Shown here: positions 1 to 9,157 of the stretch, piece by piece | Position numbering within the stretch: the first letter of the stretch is position 1 | Layout of the letters: every line of letters begins with the position of its first letter | Source of the DNA: Tritonibacter mobilis | GTDB lineage: Bacteria; Pseudomonadota; Alphaproteobacteria; Rhodobacterales; Rhodobacteraceae | Direction of reading: 5' to 3' | Assembly: GCF_001681715.1 (NCBI RefSeq) | Contig: NZ_LNWY01000006.1 | Location: 186,001 to 250,000, forward strand | DNA length: 64,000 bases | Notes under the pieces: model-generated | Database searches by the model: none | What the model was told of the DNA's origin: nothing | What the model saw: the letters and a program-made list of their open reading frames with translations, nothing else | Translations under genes and position numbers: made by a program

Positions 1-548
1 GCCTGATGGATGTCTCCGGCTCCATGCAGGAGCGCGAAAAGGATCTGGCGAAACGGTTTTTCCTCTTGCTGCATCTGTTCCTGACGCGCGGCTATGAGCA
101 CACCGAAATCGTATTTGTGCGCCATACCCATTATGCGCAGGAAGTGGATGAAGAGACGTTCTTTTACGCTCGCGAAACTGGCGGGACGATTGTCTCTACG
201 GCGCTGGAAAAGATGAAGGAAATCATCGACGAACGCTACCCACCGGATGAATGGAACATCTATGGCGCGCAGGCCTCGGACGGGGAGAATTTCGGCAATG
301 ACTCCGTGCGTTGTCGTAAAATCCTGACCGAGCAATTGCTGCCGATGTGCCAGTTCTACGCATATGTCGAGATTGTCGAAGAAAGCGCGCAGATGCTGTT
401 GGACAATACCGAGGCGGGCGAGGACCTGTGGCAGAACTACCGGCAAGTCAAAGAGGCCTGCAGGCATTTTGAGATGCAGCGCGTCTCTGAGCCGGGCCAC
501 ATTTACCCGATCTTCCGAGAGTTCTTCCTGCCCAAGGTGAAAGGCTGA
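1..548 (+). CDS. yeaH: YeaH/DUF444 family protein, 5'-truncated by window edge
   Basis: This is the C-terminal part (about 180 residues) of a YeaH-type DUF444 protein, and the open frame runs off the left edge. The first visible residues give a von Willebrand A MIDAS motif, DVSGSM, followed by the family-typical stretch around FVRHTHYAQEVDE and the tail ending FLPKVKG. YeaH is known to be co-transcribed with the PrkA/YeaG serine kinase and YcgB/SpoVR in stress and stationary-phase responses. That fits here, because spoVR starts 5 bp downstream. A prkA gene would be expected just left of the window, which cannot be checked here. The ATG at 6 lies inside the MIDAS region and is not the real start. 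Confidence 0.93.
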   Translation, partial: LMDVSGSMQEREKDLAKRFFLLLHLFLTRGYEHTEIVFVRHTHYAQEVDEETFFYARETGGTIVSTALEKMKEIIDERYPPDEWNIYGAQASDGENFGNDSVRCRKILTEQLLPMCQFYAYVEIVEESAQMLLDNTEAGEDLWQNYRQVKEACRHFEMQRVSEPGHIYPIFREFFLPKVKG

Positions 549-553
549 CCCGT

Positions 554-2071
554 ATGGAGACCGCAAAAACCACCACCACACCGCTGTTCGATGGGCCAGA
601 GTGGACGTTCGAGCTCTTGGAGAAAGCGCGCGATGCGATTGAGACAATCGCATTGGGTGATTTGGGATTGGACGTCTATCCCAACCAGATTGAGATCATC
701 TCGGCCGAGCAGATGCTGGATGCCTATTCCTGTGTCGGGTTGCCGTTGATGTATCAGCATTGGTCGTTCGGCAAACATTTTGCCCGCGACGAGGCGCTCT
801 ATCGCACGGGGCGTCAGGGCCTTGCCTATGAAATTGTCATCAACTCCAACCCCTGCATCAGCTACAATATGGAAGAGAACACCATGGCGATGCAGACGCT
901 GGTGATGGCGCATGCGGCCTTTGGGCATAACCACTTCTTCAAGAACAACTATCTGTTCCAGCAATGGACTGATGCGGATGGGATTCAGGATTATCTGGCC
1001 TTTTCCAAAAACTACATTGCCGCCTGCGAGGAGCGCTATGGCTTTGATGCGGTGGAGGAAATTCTAGACGCAGCCCATGCGCTACAGTCGCAGGGTGTTT
1101 TTCGCTATGGTCGCCCACCCAAACCGACGATTGAGGAACGCCGCGCCATGCAGCAGTTGCGCGAGGCTTACGAGAAGGGGCAAAGCGCGCTGGATATCTG
1201 GACGGATGCAACGCTGGGGCTGAAGCGTGATTCAGACGCGCAAGATGAGGATCTGGATCACTCTGAACGGCGCAAGCGCATGAACCTGCCGCAGGAAAAC
1301 ATCCTTTATTTCCTTGAGAAACACAGCCCTGTGTTGGAGCCGTGGCAGCGCGAAATTCTGCGCATCGTGCGGATGCTGGCGCAGTATTTCTATCCGCAAA
1401 AACAGACCAAGGTGATGAATGAAGGCTGCGCGACGTTTGTGCATTACTACATCATCAACGCGCTTTATGATCAGGGTCTTGTGACTCAGGGCGCCTTAAT
1501 GGAGATGATGCACAGCCATACAAATGTGGTGATGCAGCCAGAATATGACGACCCGCGCTACTCCGGTATCAACCCCTATGCGCTGGGCTTTGCGATGATG
1601 CAGGACATTCGCCGCATCTGCGAGGAGCCGACCGAGGAGGACCGCGAGTGGTTCCCGGATATTGCGGGCGATCCTGACTGGCGTGGGGTGCTGCGCAATG
1701 CCTGGGCCAACTACCGCGACGAGAGTTTTATTCAGCAGTATCTGTCGCCGCACCTGATCCGCAAGTTTAAGCTGTTCACGCTGACGGATGATGAGACGCA
1801 CCCAAAGCTGGTGATCAGCCAGATCCACAATCGCGCGGGCTATAAGGCCATTCGCCGCGACCTCGCGAAGCAATATGATCTGGCCTATATCGAACCCGAT
1901 ATTCAGGTGAGCGATGCGGATCTAAAAGGGGATCGCACGCTCAAGCTTACTCACAAAGTGCGCGACAATGTGCATCTGGCCGAGGCCGACCGGGATGAGG
2001 TTCTAAAACACCTGCGCCGGCTCTGGGGGTATGATGTGAAGCTTGACGCGGTTGCGGATGGACCACATTAG
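554..2071 (+). CDS. spoVR: SpoVR/YcgB family protein
   Basis: A 505-residue protein of the usual length for the SpoVR (YcgB) family. Recognisable family stretches include WSFGKHF near residue 72, INSNPCISYNMEENTM around residues 96-111, and ATFVHYYIIN near residue 290. SpoVR was named for a spore-cortex role in Bacillus, but in proteobacteria it accompanies PrkA and YeaH and its biochemical function is unknown. Start is the ATG 5 bp after the yeaH stop; no strong ribosome site is visible, so translation may be coupled to yeaH. A bidirectional hairpin terminator follows. The family call is firm; the molecular role is open. Confidence 0.93.
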   Translation: METAKTTTTPLFDGPEWTFELLEKARDAIETIALGDLGLDVYPNQIEIISAEQMLDAYSCVGLPLMYQHWSFGKHFARDEALYRTGRQGLAYEIVINSNPCISYNMEENTMAMQTLVMAHAAFGHNHFFKNNYLFQQWTDADGIQDYLAFSKNYIAACEERYGFDAVEEILDAAHALQSQGVFRYGRPPKPTIEERRAMQQLREAYEKGQSALDIWTDATLGLKRDSDAQDEDLDHSERRKRMNLPQENILYFLEKHSPVLEPWQREILRIVRMLAQYFYPQKQTKVMNEGCATFVHYYIINALYDQGLVTQGALMEMMHSHTNVVMQPEYDDPRYSGINPYALGFAMMQDIRRICEEPTEEDREWFPDIAGDPDWRGVLRNAWANYRDESFIQQYLSPHLIRKFKLFTLTDDETHPKLVISQIHNRAGYKAIRRDLAKQYDLAYIEPDIQVSDADLKGDRTLKLTHKVRDNVHLAEADRDEVLKHLRRLWGYDVKLDAVADGPH

Positions 2072-2093
2072 GCCCCGTAAGAGGTGACAAAGA

Positions 2094-2122
2094 AAAAGGC
2101 GGACTACCGGGGCCCGCCTTTT
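2094..2122. terminator. Bidirectional rho-independent terminator
   Basis: A perfect 9-bp inverted repeat (AAAAGGCGG at 2094-2102, CCGCCTTTT at 2114-2122) with an 11-nt loop lies between the convergent genes spoVR and frmA. The stem ends supply a T run on both strands, so it can end both transcripts. Confidence 0.8.
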
Positions 2123-2141
2123 GCGTTTCAGATCAGTATGA

Positions 2142-3260
2142 TCAGAATTCGACCACGGCGCGGATGGATTTGCCCTGATGCATCAGCTCGAACCCTTCGT
2201 TGATCTGGTCCAGCGTCAGCTTGTGGGTGATCATCGGGTCGATCTCGATTTTGCCGTCCATGTACCAATCCACGATCTTTGGGACGTCCGTGCGACCAGA
2301 GGCCCCACCAAAGGCCGTACCGCGCCACGAACGGCCGGTGACCAGCTGGAACGGACGGGTAGAAATCTCGGCGCCTGCGGGCGCAACACCGATGATGATG
2401 CTCTCGCCCCAGCCCTTGTGGGCAGCTTCAAGCGCGGTGCGCATGACATTGACGTTGCCAGTGGCGTCAAAGGTGTAATCGGCACCGCCGCCAGTGAGTT
2501 CAACCAGATGCGCCACCAAATCGCCCTCAACTTCGGAGGGGTTCACAAAGTCGGTCATACCGAATTTCTCGGCCATCTCGACCTTGCCGGGGTTGAGGTC
2601 AACGCCCACGATCTGATCCGCGCCAGCCAGACGTAGGCCCTGAATGACGTTCAGACCAATGCCGCCGAGGCCAAACACAATGGCGGTAGAGCCGATTTCG
2701 ACCTTGGCCGTGTTGATCACCGCACCGATGCCGGTGGTGACGCCGCAGCCGATGTAGCAAACCTTGTCAAAAGGGGCGTCCTCACGGATCTTGGCCAGCG
2801 CGATTTCGGGCACCACAGTGTGGTTGGCGAAGGTGGAACAGCCCATGTAGTGGTGGATCGGCGTCCCGTCAGGAAGCGAGAAACGGGTTGTGCCATCAGG
2901 CAGGAGACCCTGACCCTGCGTGGAGCGGATCGCCTGACACAGGTTGGTCTTGGGGTTGAGGCAGTAATCACACTCGCGGCACTCGGGCGTATAAAGCGGG
3001 ATCACGTGATCGCCGGGTTTCAGGCTTTTGACGCCTTCGCCCACCTCGATCACCACACCTGCGCCCTCATGGCCCAGGATCGCCGGGAAGATACCTTCGG
3101 GGTCATCGCCAGAACGGGTGAACTCGTCCGTATGGCACAGGCCGGTGGCCTTGATCTCTACCAGAACCTCACCCGCTTTTGGGCCTTCGAGGTTCACTTC
3201 CATGATTTCCAGCGGCTTGCCTGCTTCGAGGGCCACTGCGGCGCGGGTCTTGATCATCAC
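2142..3260 (-). CDS. frmA: S-(hydroxymethyl)glutathione dehydrogenase / class III alcohol dehydrogenase
   Basis: A zinc-dependent medium-chain dehydrogenase of 372 residues, the standard class III length. It oxidises S-hydroxymethylglutathione (formaldehyde plus glutathione) with NAD, the first step of glutathione-linked formaldehyde detoxification, and can also act as S-nitrosoglutathione reductase. Visible catalytic-zinc ligands are in GLCHTDEF and GHEGAGVV. The four-cysteine structural-zinc loop is [15 protein letters not shown], and the nucleotide-binding glycines are in [12 protein letters not shown]. The C-terminus ([10 protein letters not shown]) is typical. The S-formylglutathione hydrolase gene that often follows is absent. 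A CueR-type regulator is divergent, 409 bp away, but nothing shows that it controls this gene. Confidence 0.96.
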   Translation of the reverse strand: MMIKTRAAVALEAGKPLEIMEVNLEGPKAGEVLVEIKATGLCHTDEFTRSGDDPEGIFPAILGHEGAGVVIEVGEGVKSLKPGDHVIPLYTPECRECDYCLNPKTNLCQAIRSTQGQGLLPDGTTRFSLPDGTPIHHYMGCSTFANHTVVPEIALAKIREDAPFDKVCYIGCGVTTGIGAVINTAKVEIGSTAIVFGLGGIGLNVIQGLRLAGADQIVGVDLNPGKVEMAEKFGMTDFVNPSEVEGDLVAHLVELTGGGADYTFDATGNVNVMRTALEAAHKGWGESIIIGVAPAGAEISTRPFQLVTGRSWRGTAFGGASGRTDVPKIVDWYMDGKIEIDPMITHKLTLDQINEGFELMHQGKSIRAVVEF

Positions 3261-3669
3261 TTTGTCCTTCTTCTCAGACTTTTCAGACCGTTACGCCCGC
3301 GTTTGGAATGGCAGGGCAGGCGTAAACAAACGGGTCTTGGCTCTTGAGATCGCGGTTGCGACCGTATTTTGCGGGGCCGTTGGGCGCTGCACCAGTGGGT
3401 TCAGGGGTACATCACGCCAAGGGGCGTGCGCAACCATCGAAAACCACGGCAGGCGGCGCGTGATAGCGGTCCTCATACCTATAGCGGGCGCATGAGAGGG
3501 GAGAGGTGCTCAAAACCGACGCAAGCATAGTGTGCTGCGTCACAAGCACGCCTGCGCTCAAGTTTCCGTGGAGTGGCTTGAGATTGCTTGCAGTCATGTC
3601 CATCTTGGGGGAGACGCAGGATAACGCTATAGGCTGTTTCTGCAGCAAGGTTGTGGGAGGCACAGACAG
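3261..3669. other. Divergent intergenic region frmA / cueR
   Basis: 409 bp with no convincing gene; short frames here look like noise. It must carry both divergent promoters. One inverted repeat is visible, CTCAAG (3557-3562) with CTTGAG (3577-3582), separated by 14 nt. A ribosome site GGGAGG at 3655-3660 precedes the cueR ATG by 9 nt. No clear -35/-10 pair was recognised. Confidence 0.5.
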
Positions 3670-4071
3670 ATGAACATCGGTGATGTTGCGGCCAGGTCGG
3701 GTCTCCCGGCCAAGACAATCCGCTACTATGAGGACATCGGTCTGATTTGCCCAAATCGCAGCGCCAATGGCTACCGCTGCTTTGAAGAGCGGGATCTGCA
3801 CAAACTGGCGTTTCTGGGTCGCGCACGCGCGCTTGGCTTTTCGATTGAGGACTGCCGCCTGCTGCTGGGTCTCTACGAGGACGACAGCCGTGCGAGCGCG
3901 GACGTAAAGCAGTTGGCGCAGGCGCATCTGAGCAAGATCGAGGAAAAGATCAATGATCTGGAGGCGATGCGCGCCACCTTGAGTGAGTTGATCACCTGCT
4001 GTTCTGGCGATAATCGCCCCGACTGTCCCATCCTGAAGGACCTGTCGGGCGAATGTGAAGACGCGGGCTAA
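3670..4071 (+). CDS. cueR: CueR/HmrR-type MerR family copper-responsive regulator
   Basis: A 133-residue MerR regulator. The N-terminal winged helix begins MNIGDVAARSGLPAKTIRYY, followed by the dimerisation helix. The metal loop has Cys111 and Cys119 (CSGDNRPDC), the same 8-residue spacing as Cys112/Cys120 of E. coli CueR. A Ser at 76 (RASADVK) matches the Ser that marks monovalent Cu(I)/Ag(I) sensors. It is therefore best read as a copper-responsive activator of genes such as copA. No copper ATPase or chaperone lies nearby, so its targets are probably elsewhere. An extra Cys110 adjoins the loop. GGGAGG ribosome site 9 nt upstream. Confidence 0.9.
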   Translation: MNIGDVAARSGLPAKTIRYYEDIGLICPNRSANGYRCFEERDLHKLAFLGRARALGFSIEDCRLLLGLYEDDSRASADVKQLAQAHLSKIEEKINDLEAMRATLSELITCCSGDNRPDCPILKDLSGECEDAG

Positions 4072-4085
4072 GGCCGCCCGCGTTT
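4062..4085 (+). terminator. Terminator of cueR
   Basis: Stem CGCGGGC (4062-4068) pairs with GCCCGCG (4076-4082) across a 7-nt loop that contains the cueR stop codon, followed by a short TTT. The stem is GC-rich but the T run is weak. Confidence 0.55.
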
Positions 4086-4111
4086 GATACTCTAAGGTTC
4101 TGTTGCATTTA

Positions 4112-4138
4112 CCCCCTGAGGCGTCGCGCAGCAGGGGG
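4112..4138. terminator. Hairpin between convergent cueR and PHP gene
   Basis: Perfect 7-bp inverted repeat CCCCCTG (4112-4118) and CAGGGGG (4132-4138) with a 13-nt loop, just past the 3' end of the minus-strand PHP gene. On the plus strand it is followed by a GTTTTA stretch. It could end either transcript. Confidence 0.5.
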
Positions 4139-4143
4139 CCGTT

Positions 4144-5073
4144 TTACAATCCGCTGGGCCAGAAGGGATTTGACCAAGCACGCTGGCCTGCTCGATCAAT
4201 CACCGTGACCCGCAGCCACGGGCTGTCTTGCAAGCGCCCAAGTTCGACGGTCGTGTCCGTCAGGCTTTCACCGCATACATCCATCGTGGCGTTGTTGTCG
4301 CCCTGAACGATTACGGTGCTTGCGGCGGAGCTTTTTACGCGGACCTTGTCGCCTTCATACCAGATGCCGTGGATTTCGGGGCCTTGTGAGGCGTAGAATT
4401 GCCCGGCTTTTAACGCAGCGAGAAGGTTCTCGGGAGTGTTGGCCGCGGCCTTGACCATGACCCAGCCGCCAAAGGCATCGGGGCCCTTGAAATGGGCATC
4501 GTCCGTTGCGATCAGGTTCAATTTGCGCCCTTCGCTCAGCAGCAGTTCGAGTATGGGCATGCCGGTGCCGCGATCCGACAGGGTGTGACAGCCGTGGTTG
4601 TAGACCTCCACGGCATGGGCCGCTTCGATGCTGCGGGCGTCGTGCTCGGTCAGGCCAGACCATTGGGGGTGAGCGATGGCGACAAACGCTCCGGCCTCGC
4701 GTGCGCGCTGGGCGATTTCGGGGCCGGTTTCCTGCCCATCTACGGGCTGAAAGTCAGGCGTGTGTGAGGGGGCGAAATTTGCGGGTACGCCAACCGCGAG
4801 AAGGTGCCACAGCTCGCCATTATCCTGCGCGCCAGAGTGCATTTCGATCCCCAGAAGCGTTGTAAATTGCGCGTCGCGGTAAGGGGTGGTGTCTGTGATC
4901 GGATAGTCCCATCGCCCCACGAAGTGATCGGTCAGAGAGATAAAGTCATATCCTTGCGCCTTGTATCGGCGACACACCTCAGCCGGCGGCAGTGCACCAT
5001 CAGAGACATCGGAATGCGTATGGAGATTGCCACGGTAGAAATTGCCCGGAGCATTGAAGGGAGGAAGCAGCAT
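4144..5073 (-). CDS. PHP-domain phosphoesterase-like protein
   Basis: A 309-residue protein with an N-terminal PHP (polymerase and histidinol phosphatase) metal-dependent phosphoesterase domain. Metal-site motifs are visible in order: NLHTHSDVSDG near residue 16, TDHF near residue 49, AHPQWSGL in the middle and TDDAHF near residue 190. The last third carries a beta-rich extension (for example VKSSAASTVIVQGDN) like that of other stand-alone PHP hydrolases. The substrate cannot be told. There is no signal peptide, so it is probably cytoplasmic. It is monocistronic, with convergent cueR on one side and a divergent regulator on the other. Confidence 0.85.
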   Translation of the reverse strand: MLLPPFNAPGNFYRGNLHTHSDVSDGALPPAEVCRRYKAQGYDFISLTDHFVGRWDYPITDTTPYRDAQFTTLLGIEMHSGAQDNGELWHLLAVGVPANFAPSHTPDFQPVDGQETGPEIAQRAREAGAFVAIAHPQWSGLTEHDARSIEAAHAVEVYNHGCHTLSDRGTGMPILELLLSEGRKLNLIATDDAHFKGPDAFGGWVMVKAAANTPENLLAALKAGQFYASQGPEIHGIWYEGDKVRVKSSAASTVIVQGDNNATMDVCGESLTDTTVELGRLQDSPWLRVTVIDRAGQRAWSNPFWPSGL

Positions 5074-5716
5074 GGAGTTTTCATCTTTTTAAAACTGTAT
5101 GCGCCACCGCCTAGCATCACATTGCTACAAGCAGATGACTTTCAGATGACACTGGCGCGGAGAATCGCGGAGCGTCGTTCTCAATATGTTCAAGCGCTGC
5201 TGTGACGCCCTGTCCTGAGGGCGCGCGCGTTTAGCGATATTTTTGTGGTGAAAGTTCGAGCAGTCGCCGGTGCAGGGCTGATATCCTGCGCACCGGTTGC
5301 CCGACGGCTACTCAAAGTGGTGATGGCGGCGTGTGGTTCTCGACGAAATCGAAGGGGGGACGAAGCGGATATCCTTCACGAGATTAGGGTAGGAGGGGCG
5401 TGACTCTTCACCGCAAAATGCATGCAAAAACCCGCATGTTATCAAGGCTTTCCCGTGCCGCGATCCCTCTCTGATTGCATATGAATCATTTTGTTTAGCT
5501 ACCATAGGTTGTGCGCAATTTACCTTCGTTAAATTCATGATTTACCTGTTTGCACTTTGTTAACTCGTTGCGTTGATGGGGTTTTCTCAAAGGAATTATT
5601 TTTTGTTTGTCGGTTTGGGTATTTGCTGTTTTAATGGTTACCGTAAGGCTGCAGGCGCTTATTTATCTGTTTTTTTGCTCTTGTGGTTCGCGTAACTTGT
5701 ATGGCGAGAGTATCCA
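5074..5716. other. AT-rich divergent intergenic region
   Basis: About 640 bp between the PHP gene and the winged-helix regulator, with no supported gene. The right half (about 5480-5700) is clearly more AT-rich than its surroundings, with runs of T such as ATTATTTTTTG near 5600. That would suit a promoter or binding region for the regulator at 5717. No clear promoter pair, operator or RNA was recognised. Confidence 0.4.
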
Positions 5717-7381
5717 ATGGTTGTAGTTTTGAAAGTTCGTCAATATGGCGCGTTTGGTGTTTACCGGCCAGACGGAGAACCAATTCAACTTGGCGCAAAA
5801 CATCAGGCGCTTATGGCTCTGATGATTACCGCCGAAGAAGGCATTCGAACTCGGGCGTTTCTTGAGCATACGCTGTGGAGTTTTGCTCAGCCGGAGCAGG
5901 CCAAAGCAAGCCTGCGTACGGCATTGTCTACCCTGCGAAAACACATCGGACCCTCCGCGTCGGCTGCGTTGCGCGCCAACCGGGAACGGGTGACGCTTGA
6001 TCTCAGCATGATCGAGGTGGAGCAGGACACATCGCGCGGAGAATTCATGGAAGGCTTTGAACTTCCACATGAACATGCCTTTGCCGACTGGTTGTCAGAG
6101 ATGCGATCGCAGAGTGCAAACACCGCAACATCTGTGCAAGAGCAGCCTTGGGCACCGCGCGACAGAAGCCGCGTCATATTGGACGAATTGCTGCCGTCGA
6201 TTGCAGTATTGCCTTTTGCCCAGCGCTCGCCGGGTGGGGCGAGTGCGCCACTTGGTGCGATCTTGTCCGAAGAATTGTCACGGCAGCTATCGCGTAGTCA
6301 GGCGTTTTCCGTCACATCCTACATGGCGTCCCGGCAATTCAGCATCGAAGAGGTCCGCCCCGCAGAAGTTTCCTCAATTGCCGGGGTCAGTTACCTCGTT
6401 TCTGGCTCTGTTTTTGTGAGCGGTCATGATTTCATTTCGCAAATTGATTTGCATGACGCGCATCGTGAAAAAGTCATTTGGTCTCGGGAGTTTCGCGGGA
6501 GTCTTTCAGATCTCTTAATGGGGCAGAGCGGGTCTTTGCGTGATGCCACCAGCCAAATTGGCCAAACTGTTGTTGGAGAGGCCGTGCGATTGGTCAGTTT
6601 TCGACCGCTTTCCAATCTCGCCAATCATACATTGCTGATGGCTGCAATCGTGATGATGCAGAGCAAACATCACGATCAGTTTGAGAAGTCGAACGAGATC
6701 CTCGACACGCTGATGGAACGCGAGATGCACCACCCTGTCGTTCTGACATGGGCAGGCATTTGGCAGGTGATGCGGGTTCAAAAGGGGCTGTCGGACGATC
6801 GTCGCAAAAGCACCCTGATGGCGGAGAATCTCGCCAATGCAGCGCTGGCGCAGGACCCGGCGTTCTCTCTGGCTCATACGCTCAAGGGCATGATCGCGAG
6901 CTATCTGACGTTTGACTTCGACAATGCGCAATACTCCTACGACAAGGCGTTGCAGGACAACCCAAACGAGGCTCTGGCGCTGTTGTTGAAGGGGGCGACC
7001 CGCGCCATGCAGAATCGCCCGGATGAGGGGGTGTTGCTGACAGAGGCGGCGCGCAAACTTACCCCGCTGGGGCCGCAGCGGTACTATTTTGATTCACTCG
7101 CAGCCTCTGTGAGTCTTGCGGCACGCGATTACAATCGTGCGATAGAACTGGCAGATCAGTCGCTGCAGGAGAATGACAGCTATCCGTCGACCTTACGTAC
7201 CAAAGCGATCGCTCTGCAGATGTCGGGCCGCGCACAGGAGGCGCGTGATGTGGTCGAGTGCCTGATGAAGGTCACGCCGGATTTTTCACTGTCGCGCTAC
7301 ATGCAGGAACATGCTGCCGCCTTCACCCCGTCCGGCCCTGATTGGGCCAGCGCGTTGCGGGAGGCAGGTGTTCCAGAATAA
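5717..7381 (+). CDS. Winged-helix (OmpR/SARP-like) regulator with TolB-like and TPR regions
   Basis: A 554-residue protein. Residues 1 to about 100 look like an OmpR/PhoB- or SARP-type DNA-binding winged helix (LGAKHQALMALMI, then SLRTALSTLRKHIG). A middle region (about 158-280) begins SIAVLPFAQRS and runs through YLVSGSVFVSG, like the TolB-like/FlgO-type segment in many alphaproteobacterial proteins mislabelled as adenylate cyclase. The C-terminal half (about 340-530) is helical with TPR-like repeats. No transmembrane segment is seen, so it is probably a cytoplasmic regulator. It is followed by a strong terminator and stands alone. Its targets are unknown; control of the nearby envelope/T6SS block is only a positional guess. 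Confidence 0.75.
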   Translation: MVVVLKVRQYGAFGVYRPDGEPIQLGAKHQALMALMITAEEGIRTRAFLEHTLWSFAQPEQAKASLRTALSTLRKHIGPSASAALRANRERVTLDLSMIEVEQDTSRGEFMEGFELPHEHAFADWLSEMRSQSANTATSVQEQPWAPRDRSRVILDELLPSIAVLPFAQRSPGGASAPLGAILSEELSRQLSRSQAFSVTSYMASRQFSIEEVRPAEVSSIAGVSYLVSGSVFVSGHDFISQIDLHDAHREKVIWSREFRGSLSDLLMGQSGSLRDATSQIGQTVVGEAVRLVSFRPLSNLANHTLLMAAIVMMQSKHHDQFEKSNEILDTLMEREMHHPVVLTWAGIWQVMRVQKGLSDDRRKSTLMAENLANAALAQDPAFSLAHTLKGMIASYLTFDFDNAQYSYDKALQDNPNEALALLLKGATRAMQNRPDEGVLLTEAARKLTPLGPQRYYFDSLAASVSLAARDYNRAIELADQSLQENDSYPSTLRTKAIALQMSGRAQEARDVVECLMKVTPDFSLSRYMQEHAAAFTPSGPDWASALREAGVPE

Positions 7382-7408
7382 CGCCTACCCGCCACCACTC
7401 AGGCAATG

Positions 7409-7445
7409 CCCCTTTGGAACCGCATGGTTTTGAAGGGGTTTTTTT
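7409..7445 (+). terminator. Strong rho-independent terminator
   Basis: A 13-bp stem (including three G-U pairs) at 7409-7421 and 7426-7438 with a GCAT tetraloop, followed by seven T residues at 7439-7445. It lies 28 nt after the stop of the winged-helix/TPR regulator and is a textbook intrinsic terminator. Confidence 0.9.
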
Positions 7446-7609
7446 GGTGAATATGCGCCCTGCAGGGCCCGAAGTTGTCGGGCGTATGAGCTGGTAACTA
7501 TGTGTTCTCAAAGAATATCTGAGCATTTTTTGAGAGAGGTGGCATTTTTTCGGAAAAACCCCTTGCAGCCCCTCCAAACTGTCATTAGAAGGCCCCTCAC
7601 AGACAGTGT

Positions 7610-7684
7610 TGGGATGTAGCCAAGTGGTAAGGCAACTGTTTTTGGTACAGTGTACCGTAGGTTCGAATCCTACCATCCCAGCCA
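7610..7684 (+). tRNA. tRNA-Gln (anticodon TTG)
   Basis: The sequence folds as a complete tRNA. The 7-bp acceptor pairs TGGGATG with CATCCCA; the D arm is GCC/GGC. The anticodon stem ACTGT/ACAGT encloses TTTTGGT, giving anticodon TTG. The T arm GTAGG/CCTAC has loop TTCGAAT. Discriminator G and CCA (7682-7684) are encoded. Anticodon TTG reads the glutamine codon CAA. Confidence 0.97.
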
Positions 7685-7819
7685 TTTTCTTCCTGAACTA
7701 AAAGCGCTTGAGCACCGGATCATCCGGAATATGGCCGCGTTCAAACTCAATACAATCGGCGTTGAATGAGTTGATCTGGCGTTAGATCTGTTCGCAACGG
7801 GCTGTGTGTGCCTGCTGCT

Positions 7820-9157
7820 TTAGCGCACGTCGAACGTCGTGATGGCCAGCGCCGCCTGACCTGAGAGGCTTCCTTGCAGCCCTGCAAAGACATCCTCTGC
7901 CAGACGACCATTCCGGTCCCGGATCTGTTGCATGGGACTGCGGCTGGCGATGGCGATGAGCATCTGGGCTGTGTCCCGGCGCGGGCCGGATCGGGTGACG
8001 GGGACGTCAAACCGGGTGAAATTACCGGATTGAGACAAAAAGCGCTGCAGATCCTGCACGACGCCATTGTTATCCACCAACAACAACGCCACGTATTTGC
8101 CGGCCGTGCCGCGCAATACGCCAGTCAGGCGCGTCCCGCTGGCGACACTGCTCGCATCAAGCCGCAGGCCCAGCCGGGTGGCTGGATAGTCCCGATTGTC
8201 CTTGATGTATTCCACTGCCGGGCATTGCCGCGGGTCAAGCAGGGTGCGGGTTTGCCGCAAATCGCTATCCGACTGGGTGAGAACGGTCTCGGAAAAGCGC
8301 GAGAACGCGGTGTCCTGAGCAGCCATCATATCGAGGCCGACGCCATCCTCTCCGTCACGACGGGGCAGGGTGAGCAGACATTCCTCCCCGGCGTTGGAGC
8401 GAATTTTGCGGATGAGATCACCCACCGCGAGATCCTGCGCACTGGCGGGCGGGCGGGCGGTCGTGGAACCTGTGGAGCGCCCCGGATCGGTGGCACCGCT
8501 AACGGGTGAGGGTAGGGCGGTAACAGGCTCCACACTCGCGATCTGGCTGATCACAACGGGTGCAGCCACCGCCGCGCCCGATGTGATCGGAGCGACCGCC
8601 ACCTGATCGCCAGTTGACGACGAAAGTGCTGTGACAGTTTCCGGGATCAGCGGGCTGGTGTCCTCGGGAATAAGGGGCGAAAGCGGGGCCGTCGGCGAGG
8701 TTGGCACCTCTTCAGGGGGAAGTGTTGTGGCGTCTGTCGCTGATGGTTCGGCATCGGGTGAGACCGGATCGGCAATGACCGGAGGGAGCGCTTCGACGGG
8801 GAGTGCCGCTGTCGGAGCGGGAGTGAGGGCGGTGAGTTTCTCCACCTCGCTCTCTTCCGGAGAGAGGCGTTCTGCCTCGCCTTCCAGGGCTGCAAGCTGC
8901 TCTGGTGTGCTGCTTTCGGTTACAGCTTCAGCGCCAGCCATGCCCTCGCGAAGTTCAAGCCCCGCGAGGGTGTCGGAATCCAGTGGTTGCAGGGTCACGC
9001 TGTATCGTGGCTGGTCGGGTGCCACTCCCGGTCCGGTCAGGAAGGGATGTAACCCGCCCAGAAGCAAAGCGCCAACTGCGACATGTGTCACTAATGAGCC
9101 GCTACCGGCAAGGAGCCAGTTGGGCGTGTCGGATTGGCCATAGGGGAGGATGCTCAC
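7820..9157 (-). CDS. TonB-like membrane anchor with periplasmic domain shared with PpkA
   Basis: A 445-residue protein at the end of an ExbB-ExbD-ExbD operon, in the place a TonB or TolA gene usually holds. A single N-terminal membrane span (GSLVTHVAVGALLLGGL, about residues 18-36) is followed by a long Pro/Ala/Thr/Glu-rich linker (about 45-240). It ends in a folded domain of roughly 190 residues, not a TonB C-terminal domain. That domain (QCPAVEYIKD, then LGLRLDASSVASGTRLTGVL) is similar by eye to the C-terminus of PpkA at 47274-49367 (QCSALDFVRT, then IGLSLSADEVESGAALQARI), with matching cysteines. It may belong to a DUF4384-like group. Start ATG overlaps the exbD stop by 4 bp. The partner of the motor is unknown. 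Confidence 0.72.
   Translation of the reverse strand: MSILPYGQSDTPNWLLAGSGSLVTHVAVGALLLGGLHPFLTGPGVAPDQPRYSVTLQPLDSDTLAGLELREGMAGAEAVTESSTPEQLAALEGEAERLSPEESEVEKLTALTPAPTAALPVEALPPVIADPVSPDAEPSATDATTLPPEEVPTSPTAPLSPLIPEDTSPLIPETVTALSSSTGDQVAVAPITSGAAVAAPVVISQIASVEPVTALPSPVSGATDPGRSTGSTTARPPASAQDLAVGDLIRKIRSNAGEECLLTLPRRDGEDGVGLDMMAAQDTAFSRFSETVLTQSDSDLRQTRTLLDPRQCPAVEYIKDNRDYPATRLGLRLDASSVASGTRLTGVLRGTAGKYVALLLVDNNGVVQDLQRFLSQSGNFTRFDVPVTRSGPRRDTAQMLIAIASRSPMQQIRDRNGRLAEDVFAGLQGSLSGQAALAITTFDVR

Noticed and set aside
3412-3927. 171-codon minus-strand frame over the cueR promoter and start
   Set aside because: Antisense to cueR, no recognisable features.
5308-5538. 76-codon minus-strand frame in the AT-rich gap
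   Set aside because: No ribosome site, signal or recognisable pattern; composition looks random.
7323-7685. Open frame on the minus strand starting MAGMVGFEPT
   Set aside because: It is the antisense of the tRNA-Gln and of the end of the regulator; this start is a well-known artefact over tRNA genes.
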